From Lotus japonicus (taxonomy: Eukaryota; Streptophyta; Magnoliopsida; Fabales; Fabaceae), in NCBI RefSeq assembly GCF_012489685.1, contig NC_080044.1, positions 22,362,369 to 22,426,368 of the forward strand: DNA of 64,000 bases. The letters are read 5' to 3'. A program made the translations under genes and the position numbers. This document shows, one piece after another, positions 1 to 9,266 of the stretch (position 1 is the first letter of the stretch; each line of letters starts with the position of its first letter). Under the pieces are notes generated by a model, which was not told where the DNA came from, searched no databases, and saw nothing but the letters and a program-made list of their open reading frames with translations.

Positions 1-1368
1 TGGAGTTTGAACATATCATAACTCCATGATTAATTATCAACACATGACCAATTAAAGAGATGCGGCTAGAGAACAAATATCCTCGCTCCTAGAGTATCTG
101 ATGATAAAATTAAATGCTAGTCTTTACACTAAATAATAATCATATATTGAATAAAATATATTTTTAAAATAATTATTTAAAAGTAATTTATATTATAGAT
201 TCAATATTTTGATATTACATCACAATTTCTTAAATAAATAATTTTTATATTTAATATATAACATTATAAGTTTATATTTAATCTTAAATAATAATTATTA
301 TAAATTTTATTAAGTATTTATTGAGAAAACATAAGATACGAATAAAAAATTTAATAAAAAGCAATTAACTATTATAACCTATTTACATAATTCATACAGA
401 TTTAAATTATAACCTATTTACAATTAACTTTAACAGTAAATTATAAATTTCAATTTTTCAATTTAATCAAGATTTTATCTTCTATAAAATCTAATCGACT
501 TATGCTTAATTTTATCAAATCCCTTAGTCATAACTATAATATATCAAATTTTACTTAAAATTCTATTATTAAATATCAAATTGTTGCATCCAATACCATT
601 ACCATTTTCCTCCGTATGATAAAATGCAAAAACACTTAATCTATTCAGATATACCAACAATTTTAGTATTAACTTTCATTGCTAATTGATTTAAAAAAAA
701 AACTGAATTATATTCTTAAATTTTATTACTATTTTGCCTTAATGATAACTGCTGAATAAAAACACTTTTGTATGAATCCAATATATTTTATTATTATGTA
801 TTACTATTTCAACACAAGTTTAATGATATGGAATATGTAATACAGTTTTACACTAACAATCAATCATCCATATCATGCTACTTATTAAAAATAATAACTT
901 TGATTCTAAATTTTAATTAACTTAACACTATAATTTAGAATGTGGCATAACTCAATTGAATGAGTGTATAATATAATAATTTTTTAATATTATCTGTTTT
1001 TTTTTGTACAAATAAAAATTAATTATACACATAAACACAGAACTTTCCAATTTCGTTACCATATTTGTTATCACTTTTATATTAATGTGTAAATCAGATA
1101 TTTTGGCCAACAAATATTGAAACCATAAAATAATTAAATATAAGATGATGAAACCCAATATAGCATAATAATTGCTTATCAAAAAGAGATCGCATAATAA
1201 TTATTTTTTTACTCTCTAATACAAAAAATAATTATCCAGAAAAAAAAGAACTATGCAATTACGTTAACTTATGTACTATCATTTTTTATTTTTTATCTTG
1301 AGATCCAGAAAATTCAACTTATTTTTAGAAAATAACATATCTTAAAAGTAGTAATATAATATATATTA
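1..1368. other. AT-rich intergenic DNA
   Basis: No gene is seen on either strand. The sequence is strongly AT-rich with many short A and T runs, and its open frames are short and low in complexity. The last part, about 1088-1345, resembles sequence on the far side of the neighbouring retroelement (12612-12800), so it was probably part of an older repeated sequence before that element inserted. Confidence 0.7.
1088..1345 (+). repeat. Diverged direct repeat, left copy (partner 12612-12800)
   Basis: Two blocks recur in the same order beyond the copia element. One contains CAGATATTTTGG followed by an ACAAATATT-like stretch. The other contains GATCCAGAAAATTCAACTTA and then an AT-rich tail. In the right copy the blocks begin near 12617 and 12724, so they are closer together there. 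The element therefore sits between two copies of an older repeat. The alignment is by eye and has several indels. Confidence 0.5.
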
Positions 1369-1373
1369 TTGTG

Positions 1374-1623
1374 TGTTGGAGAAAATAGAGAATAACGTGA
1401 AAGAGTAGAGAGAGAGATTGAGGGAAAATATATTATTGACTTAATTAAAACTGAAAGCAATACATGTCTTATATAAAAGACCTAACTTACTAGAAGATAA
1501 CTAAAAGATAACTTCTTATCATAATAACTAAATCAGTTATTATCTTTTATTCTAACCTCTATCTAATAGCACTATATCACTATCTATTAGCTAGATTTAA
1601 TATTTGAATTAATATCCACAATA
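1374..1623 (-). repeat. 3' LTR of the copia element
   Basis: About 250 bp, running from TGTTGGAG to CCACAATA on the plus strand. Positions 1450-1623 match 12433-12606 with two substitutions. On the minus strand the LTR would begin TATTGTGG, not the usual TG. The boundary is set by the matching TTGTG target duplications and by where the two copies diverge after CCACAATA. Confidence 0.8.
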
Positions 1624-1630
1624 CTCCCCC

Positions 1631-4335
1631 TTAATTCAAATACCCAAGAGATACTACACCTATCTTTTTCCTTAAGATCACAAATCTTTCAGTCTTCAAA
1701 GGTTTGGTGAAGATATCTGCCTTCTGTTCATCAGTGGGGCAGTACACCAGCTCCAGCTTCCCTCCATTCACTTGTTCACGCAGAAAGTGAAATCTGACTT
1801 CAATGTGCTTACTTCTTCCATGAGAAATTGGATTTTTAGCAAGACTAATTGCTGAGATGTTGTCAACCATCAGCTCCATTGGCTTCTTAGTCAAAAAACC
1901 CATTTCTTTTAACAGTTCTTCAAGCCAAATAGCTTGGCTAGCAGCAAAGGACCCTGCTATGTATTCAGCTTCACATGAGGAAAGAGCAATGACAGGTTGC
2001 TTCTTTGAGGTCCAGGAGATTTGAGCTCCATGCAGCTGAAACAAGTACCCAGAAGTACTTTTCCTGTCATCCAAGTCACCACTATAATCAGAATCTGTGT
2101 AGCCAACCAGTTCCAGCTCCTTTCCAAGCTTCTTTTGCCTTGGAAACAATATTCCATAATCTGTAGTACCCTGCAGATATCGCAAAATTCTTTTGGCAGC
2201 AGGCAAATGTGATTTCTTAGGTGCACACATGAACTTGCTGATGAGTCCCACACCATAGGAAATATCAGGCCTTGAGTTGCACAAAAATCTGAGTGAACCA
2301 ACAAGTTGCTTGTACAGAGATGCATCAACATCCCCTTCATCATCTCTCCTCAACTTGATATTCACTTCAGATGGAGTTGTTACTGGATGACAATTCCCCA
2401 TGTTGAACCTTTTCAGTATGTCTTTGATGTACTTCTGTTGATACATGAAAATTCCTGCTGCAGTGTACTCGAATTGCATGCCGAGGAAGTAACTTAGCTT
2501 TCCTAAATCTGACATCTCAAATTCAGACTTCAGAATCTGCTTCAACTCATCAAGTTCTTTAGGATCTGACCCAGTTATCAACAAATCATCTACATATAGA
2601 CAGATGAGTAGCAAACCAGTGTCTCCATGACTCTTTCTGACATACACACCATACTCCACAGAGCACCTATGAAATTTGAGTTGAAGGAGGAAACCATCAA
2701 TTCTCTTATTCCATGCTCGTGGGGCCTGCTTCAAGCCATATAAGGCTTTGCTGAGCTTGAAAACCATGTTCTCTTTTCCTTGTATCTCAAATCCAGGAGG
2801 CTGACTCACATAAACCTCTTCTTCCAAAGGTCCATTCAAAAATGCAGATTTCACATCAAGTTGAAAAATAGGCCAGTTTCTCGCACTAGCAATGGAAACC
2901 ACTAGTCTTATGGTTTCTATCCTTGCCACCGGTGCGAAAACCTAAGAATAATCCAGCCCAAGTTTCTGAAGAATACATATAGCCACAAGCCTTGCCTTGT
3001 GCCTAGCAATAGAACCATCAGGATTCAACTTCTGTTTGAACACCCATTTAACCCCAATTTTGTGCTTATTTGGAGGTAAATGGACTAGAGACCAAGTCTG
3101 ATTTTTCTCAATTGCTTTCAACTCATCAATCATAGCAGCCTTCCAAACTGGTTTCGCAAGAGCTTCATCCACACCCAATGGCTCAACATCCGCCATCAAA
3201 GCAAAGTGAATCAGATCGCCTTCATCATTAACTGCATGGTCAGGAACTGTCTGATACTCACTATATCTTTTCAGGCCTATTCCTCTGCCTTTGAGGTATT
3301 GGAACATGGTCTGCAGAACCATCTAAATCAGCCTGATCATCATCTGGTAAAGCCTCAGAATTAGTTTGGTGGACAACTGATAAAGGTGCAAAATTACTGT
3401 CATCACCTAGAACATCAAGTCCAAATCTTCTAAGACTGCTTTTGTTCTCCTTCCAGTCCCAATGCTCTTTCTCAAGCACCATGACATCTCTGCTGAAAGT
3501 CATCTTCTTTCTTGCTGGATCATACAACTTGTACACACCAGTTGGATAATATCCAACTAAGATCATTGCTTCACTCTTGTCTTGTAGCTTGCTTCTCCTT
3601 TGATCTGGAACGTGCTTATAACAAAGTGAACCAAAAATCCTCAAATGACTAACCTTGGGTTTACTTCCAGTCCAAATTTCCTCAGGAACCTGTTCTGGAA
3701 GCCTCTTTGTTGGACATTTGTTAAGAATATAAGCAGCCACTGCCACTGCTTCTCCCCAGAAACTTTGAGGCATAAATTTCTCCTTCAGCTTGCTCCTTGT
3801 CATGTTGAGGATAGTTATGTTTCTTCTTTCTGCTAGACCATTGTGTTGTGGGGTATAAGGGGCTATCACTTCATGTTGCACACCACTCTTCAAACAAAAA
3901 TCAGCAAACTCCTTGGAAGTGTACTCTCCTCCTCCATCAGTTCTGAGGGTTTTGAGAAGCTTCCCACTCTGCCTTTCCACTGCAGCTTTAAAGTTCACAA
4001 ATGTTGAGAATGCTTCACTCTTCTGCTTGATAAGATATACCCACAACATCCTGTTGTACTCATCAACAAAACTCATGAAATACTTGTTTCCTCCTAATGA
4101 AGGAACCTCAAATAGCCCACACAGATCAGAATGCACAACTTCTAGAATGTCTTTAGCTCTCATTCCTAGTTGTGACTGAAAAGAATTTCTGGTTTGTTTC
4201 TCAGCCATACAAACCTCACAAACTTTCTCAGGTAATGCAGTAATAGGCAAACCAGACACCATGCGTTTGACACCAAACTGATGCAAACTTTTAAAGTTTA
4301 AGTGACCATACCTGGAGTGTCAAGTCCAACATTCT
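1631..4335 (-). pseudogene. copia pol: integrase, reverse transcriptase, RNase H (broken)
   Basis: Reading from 4335 downward, a GAG-pre-integrase remnant carries an in-frame TGA at 4320-4322, where a Trp codon is expected before the His-x-x-x-x-Gly-His part. The integrase core follows with its [11 protein letters not shown] and NGLAERR motifs. The frame then shifts near 3300, at the integrase/RT junction. The next stretch (KPVWKAAMIDEL, VKWVFKQKL) ends at a TAG at 2942-2944, in the place of a Glu codon before the FAPVAR motif. The rest is open to 1631 and holds [15 protein letters not shown] at the RT active site, and RNase H with DSDYSGD and SSCEAEY. The domains are recognisable but cannot be made as one protein. 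Confidence 0.9.
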
Positions 4336-5022
4336 TGTAAGACCTGGATTTTCAGAACAAGCTAGTTTCCGACTCACGCGTAGGATCAGTGTAAGCGTGA
4401 CAGAAGTTTGATATTTGAGAAAGATTAATGAAGAAGAAAGTTCAGGAATTGATTGAGGAACGTTGCGTAGTCGTTTTCGGAGTTAGTGCGAGTCGTCTGC
4501 ACACTTGCCTTATGGCGAGCGTGTCCAGAATAGGTTATTTCGCTCTTAAAGCAACGTTTTGAGTGAGATTTTGAACTCTCGGAAAATTTAAAGATTCTCT
4601 TTATTTTTCCATCGACCATCGTTTCATTTCGGAACTCTGGACTGTACGCACGATAGGTTTCACTTTTCGGATGTCCGCCGACGCTAATTTCTTTGCTTCG
4701 AAACCTTAGTTTTGAGCGATGGATGAAGACTTTTTCTATTTGGGACTTCTAACGAAGATTCCGTCCGTGTTGCCAGACTTTTTTCGACATTTCCAATCTT
4801 TCTTCAGTTGGAAGTTTTGTCGTCTGAGCACCACAGCAAAAAGTAGTTTTTCGGGACAGACTAACTTACACCGCTTTTGCGATTTTCGATATCGTTTTTC
4901 CCAAATCCTAGATAATGGTTTTGAGTTCTGGAATTCTGACGCCAGAATCTCTCTTAGAATTCTTCGGTGAACGTGCTGCAAAAATCGGAATCGCGAAATT
5001 TTCATTTTCCCACGATTTCACC

Positions 5023-5038
5023 CGCCTATAAATAGGCG
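5023..5038 (+). promoter_or_regulatory. TATA box inside a perfect hairpin (solo LTR A)
   Basis: TATAAATA at 5027-5034 lies in a 7-bp stem, CGCCTAT/ATAGGCG, with a two-base AA spacer. It is the best TATA match seen in this LTR, so transcription would start near 5060 and read rightward through the hairpin arrays to the 234-codon frame. The core-promoter role is inferred from the motif alone. Confidence 0.5.
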
Positions 5039-6510
5039 AAAAAGCAAAAATCTTGCCATTTCACCCATTCAAGGCCGCGAGATTGAGGAGCTTGGGGGAG
5101 AGGAAGATTTTCGCGAAAACTTGACCAATCTTCGTGCAGTTCGTCCCTACTTCTAGGTATCGAGGTAACAATCATGAATCTTACCTCTGATTTCTGTTTC
5201 TGCTGAGTTTCTGAAGTCGTTTCTATGCTCACAGTTTTGAGCTTTTTCTAAAATGGTCCGATTTCTTTGATTTCTTGCTTGGGTTATGTTCTCTAGGTTC
5301 CCAAGAGCCTAAAACCTCTGTCAGTAAACTCTGATTGCGATCCATTTGACTGGGATCTGAAAAACTGATTCAAAATCCTTTTTGTCTCACATTTCGAAAC
5401 TTTATTGTCGAAAAGCTATAATCTGACTTCGTGCCTTTAGGATTTGTTGTCACGGATGTCATGAGGATCGTTGCTGTCAAATTTGTTTTCAGAACTGATA
5501 ACTTTGAAGTTTTGAGCCTTTATTTTGGACCAAAATGCCCCTGGATAGTCGTATTTCGACCCGATTGTCCGAAAATTGTTCCGACAGTTTCTTTGCCTTA
5601 GTTTTACCCTAAAACTACCTTGTGAATTGATTTGATCGAAGAAAAAGAGCCGAAGCTCTTTTCTCCTTATGGCCATGGGCTATTTCCTAAGGGGGGGGGG
5701 GGAGTTTTTCGTTTTCGAAAACTTGTCCTTTCGTACCCGATTGTCGTATTCTGAAGCTTTAATGCTTTGTCTATCGTTTATGTATTGTTTTGCGATCGAA
5801 CTAATCGATTTTGTTTGGATTCTGCTTTGTTTTTCTCCGAGGTTCAGTTGAAGGAACTTTGGAAGACTCAGAGCAATTGTTTGAGGAGAACTTTGCTTGC
5901 GAAGCTGGAACAGCTCGAGGTTAGGGCAACTTACATATATATTAGCTATGATTGCATGATAGGCGTCGATAAATTCGACTTATGCTTTGCTATGATATTG
6001 ATTATGATGATGGTTTATTGTTATGAATGTTTTCATAACTTATGATGTGATGTTGTGTTGAATTGAGCGTTTTGACGCGACTTCGGAGTGGAGATTCATT
6101 GATCTGGTGATCTTTGATATTTTGGGTTTGATGAGCAACCCTAGGCAAGTCCAAATGAGGGGTTTGAGACCTAGCCTTGTTGGTATTCGTTGGTTTACTT
6201 AGACTTTCCCCGGGAAACTTCTTTTGGGTGGTTGGTTTTCGGAAAACTTAGAAGGATTAGAATTTCGAAAACTAAAGACTTGGGAAACCTAGATTTTGAG
6301 AAATAAACTCATAACCTGACTAATCTGAATTGAAATTATTTTTATTAACGTTTAAGTATAGGAAAACTGAAGGGGAAAATATTTACGAAAGACGGGGAAA
6401 AGTCGACCTTTGTTGTGAGTTTTGGTTTTGGGGAAAGCCACTAAGGTGAGCTATGGTGATGATTGAAAGTCACCGAGTACTCTAGTACTCTTGGGGAGTG
6501 TTGTGGAGCC

Positions 6511-6652
6511 GTGTTGTATTGACCGACACCTAGTGCTCTTGTTGTTTGGGCTGTGTTGTATTGACCGACACTAGACCCTTGTGTATTCTTGTTGGTGGAG
6601 TTGTGTTGTATTGACCGACACTTACTCCGAGTTGTGTTGTATTGACCGACAC
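6511..6652 (+). repeat. Hairpin array 1: four units with shared loop
   Basis: Four copies of the 19-mer GTGTTGTATTGACCGACAC at 6511, 6553, 6603 and 6634. Each can fold as GTGT/ACAC around TGTATTGACCG. In the third and fourth units the flanks extend the stem: GGAGT with ACTCC, and GAGTT with AACTC. The flanks of the first two units differ from these. Spacing is irregular (42, 50 and 31 bp), unlike a simple tandem repeat. The role is unknown. Confidence 0.75.
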
Positions 6653-6744
6653 TAACTCATGGGTTTGCTGAGATTGGGTTGTGAGCTAAACACTTTCGTG
6701 GTAAGGACGATTCGTTGTTTGGCTAACCACGTTGCATTCAATCG

Positions 6745-6987
6745 GGTGAATAACGGGAATGGTTCACCTGTGCATATCATGGTGAATAACGGGAATGGTT
6801 CACCTTGCATAAATGATGAATAACGGGAATGGTTCATCATATGGTGAATAACGGGAATGGTTCACCAAGGATGAATAACGGGAATGGTTCATCCAGGATG
6901 GATTTCATCCAGGATGGATAACGGGAATGGTCCATCCATAGTGAAGAACGGGAATGCTTCACTTGTGGCAAACGGGAACGCGTCACA
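6745..6987 (+). repeat. Hairpin array 2: eight units, conserved loop, changing stems
   Basis: Eight short inverted repeats share the loop core AACGGGAAYG, but the stems differ and still pair. Units and left arms: 6745-6768 GGTGAA, 6781-6804 GGTGAA, 6813-6840 ATGATGAA, 6842-6867 TGGTGAA, 6869-6894 GGATGAA, 6912-6937 GGATGGA, 6940-6963 AGTGAAG, 6964-6987 TGTGGC (one G-T pair). The right arm is the exact complement in the first seven. The array ends about 200 bp before the 234-codon frame. Paired changes across copies point to selection on a fold, probably in RNA. Confidence 0.85.
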
Positions 6988-7191
6988 AATCCGGATTCAT
7001 AATTGCATTTCACGCATACATTCATGCTGACTAAGATTGTGTGCTGTTTGTTTATTGAAGCAATGTTAGAGCCATAACATGCTAGGCTTACTTATATGCT
7101 TATATAACAACTTATATATATACCCTGTCACATGTTGAGTGTATATGTACTTATTGCTGTGAGTTGACCCTAGCGCCTTGGCTTTGTTTGT

Positions 7192-7896
7192 ATGTTTGTG
7201 TTTGGGCGGTCGGCCTGCTGCCAGATGTCGATGGCCGACTGGTTCTCGACGGTCTCTCCCTCGGGGGGGATCAGATATGAGCTGCTGGATCGGGATGCCC
7301 CCACCGCTTGGGTGATTGATGTGGCTGGTCACCGAGCGACGTATAGGGGAAGGGTCATGGAGGACCGGACGGATGAGCGAGGACGCCTGACGAGCGGAGT
7401 GCTACGGCGTATGGAGCTGAGTTTTGACTTGCCGCCCTCAGTTCATTGTGGACCAGGCACTGGACATGCACCACCTGCACCACCTCCGACTTCACCTTCT
7501 GTTGAGGAGGACCCAGAGGAGATCGAGCCTGCTGCTGCTGCTGCTACACCTGTTGTGCCACCTCCGGCTACTGCCATCGCTTCTACCGACGTGGCGTCGT
7601 CCTCTAGGCTCGTACAGCCGAGGAGGGAGTCTGTCGTCCCGTCTGCCTCACGTCTCTTGTCTTTCTCTTCACCGCACGGCTACCGTGTGGACCCCTTGAT
7701 GAGGGTGGAGGAGGAGGATGTTCTCACAGGAGAGGTGGATGTGGAGACCGGCTCGACTAGGGCGGTGCGCAGGACAGTGAGGAGGGAGGTTATGGACTTG
7801 GACACCGAGATGATTACGGTGGATTCCGACTCTGACTCCGAGAGCAGTGGGGAGAGCCACTCGCCGAGCAGCGATGAGGAGGAGGAGGATTGGTGA
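7192..7896 (+). CDS. Hypothetical 234-aa acidic-tailed protein within solo LTR A
   Basis: An open frame of 234 codons in a locally GC-rich stretch. No family was recognised. The N-terminal part (about 10-85) looks folded, with WFSTVSPSGG, a central ...AWVIDVAGHRATYRGRV block and a basic RRMELSF stretch. The middle is Pro/Ala/Ser-rich, and residues about 200-234 form a Ser/Asp/Glu tail ending EEEEDW. In-frame ATGs at 7192, 7225 and 7231 are all possible starts. The frame follows the two hairpin arrays and would be downstream of the LTR TATA box. An accessory retroelement protein and a captured host fragment are both possible. It may also be a chance frame in GC-rich DNA, although the compositional zoning argues for real coding. 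Confidence 0.45.
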   Translation: MFVFGRSACCQMSMADWFSTVSPSGGIRYELLDRDAPTAWVIDVAGHRATYRGRVMEDRTDERGRLTSGVLRRMELSFDLPPSVHCGPGTGHAPPAPPPTSPSVEEDPEEIEPAAAAATPVVPPPATAIASTDVASSSRLVQPRRESVVPSASRLLSFSSPHGYRVDPLMRVEEEDVLTGEVDVETGSTRAVRRTVRREVMDLDTEMITVDSDSDSESSGESHSPSSDEEEEDW

Positions 7897-8365
7897 GCTG
7901 AGCTGGGAGGGTAGGTTAGGTTTAGCGACATTTTTTGTGTAGAGCTCTGATCGTCAGTTTCTTTTTGGGGACAGGGTAGGTTCCGATGTGTGGCTTTTTG
8001 TGTGGTTCTTTTGAGGAGGATCACAGAGAGTCTGTCGGAGTATAGGGGTCTTTCTTTCAGGCCATTTTTGAGTGCCGACTTTCTCTTGGATAACTGTATT
8101 TTGATACTTTTACCTACAGTGCTGGTTTGTATATATTTGCCTACGGGCGTACTACTTTGGAGTCACTGCGGCTTCGCGTGACATGGAGTACAGCTAAGGC
8201 TGTACAGTTGTATATATTGTATATCGGTTAGTTAGTTGTTGGGTTTTGTCTTTACTTCCTTACCGCTTTGATTTAAAGGAAAGAAAACGAAAAAAAAATT
8301 ACCTGTTTTTCGCGTAAAGTTTATTTTTGGTTACTAAAGTGACACCTGGAAATCGGGGTGTTACA

Positions 8366-9266
8366 ATTCTTCTTCAGGTTCTTGTGCAGCAAAACATTTG
8401 ATTTCAGCAGCTTTCATATTGACCTGAAAGGTTTTGTTCTTTGTGAGATTAGCATTCAGAACTAGCCTTTCCTCAGGATCATACAGATGGAGCTTCCTAT
8501 TTTTCGTGTCAAAGTTGTACCCTTTCTCCACTAGTTGACCAATACTCATCAAATTGCACTTTAACTCTGGAACATAGAAGGCATCTTTGATAACTGCAGT
8601 CTTACCATTCTTCCTTGGAATGACTACATATCCTTTCCCTTTTATCTGAAGTGTCCTGTTATCAGCAAATTTTACTCTGCCAGTCCTCGTCTTGTCCAGA
8701 TCTACCAACCATTCATTGTGGTTGGTCATGTGATTGGAACAGCCTGAGTCTAGGTACCATGTCTCATCAGTTTCAGCACTCACTATTGAATTCATTGTTG
8801 TGACCATTAGCATTATAAGATCTTCATCAGAATCTTCCCTTGTTGCATAAGCTTCCTTGTCTGCATTCTTCTGCTGTTTTAGTTTACTAGCGCGACACTC
8901 ATAGGAGTAGTGTCCCATCTTGTGACACTTGTAGCATTCAACATTCTTCATATCAATCTTCCTCTGATTGTCACCATTCTTTGCAGATTCACCTCTCCTT
9001 TTGGACGATTCTGACTTGTCAGAATTATCTTGAGACCACTTTGACTTGTTGCTGGACTTTCCTTTGCCTGTCCACTTCTTCTTTTTGCCATCATGATTGT
9101 CCAGACCAACCTTCAAAGCTTGTTCTGCAACTTTCACAGAATTACGATCAGCAAGGCGCATCTCATGTGCTTCCAATGAACTCTGCAACTCTTCTATCTT
9201 CATGTTGTCCACATCTTTAGATTCCTCAATTGCCACTACGATGTAGTCAAATTTGGGAGCCAAGGA
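8366..9266 (-). pseudogene. copia gag C-terminal part and protease (middle fragment)
   Basis: This continues the gag of the 1374-12606 element between the two solo LTRs. From the 5' side it has the end of the UBN2-type gag (IEELQSSLEAHEMRL), a Lys/Ser-rich basic stretch, and a CCHC zinc knuckle CYKCHKMGHYSYEC. The aspartic protease motif WYLDSGCSNHMT follows, then a protease-like tail (GKGYVVIP, LMSIGQLVEKGYNF). The stretch itself has no stop, but solo LTR insertions interrupt it at both ends. Confidence 0.9.

Larger units (their letters stand above)
4336..8365 (+). mobile_element. Solo LTR A, 4.03 kb (Ty3/gypsy-like), in copia pol
   Basis: It starts TGTAAGACC and ends GGGGTGTTACA. It is flanked by ATTCT at 4331-4335 and 8366-8370, a perfect 5-bp target duplication, and it interrupts the copia reading frame cleanly. 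There is no gag or pol inside and no second terminal repeat, so it is read as a solo LTR left by LTR-LTR recombination. The plus orientation is inferred from a TATA box near 5027 and from the open frame at 7192-7896. The length is large for an LTR but within what some legume Ty3 lineages show. A non-autonomous element with unusual ends is the alternative. Confidence 0.75.

Noticed and set aside
6745..6987. Spaced repeats resembling a CRISPR array
   Set aside because: The repeated part is the hairpin loop, the units touch or nearly touch, there are no equal unique spacers, and the context is a plant retroelement.
7680..8024. 114-codon Ser-rich frame on the minus strand
   Set aside because: Shadow of the acidic Ser/Asp/Glu tail of the plus-strand 234-codon frame.
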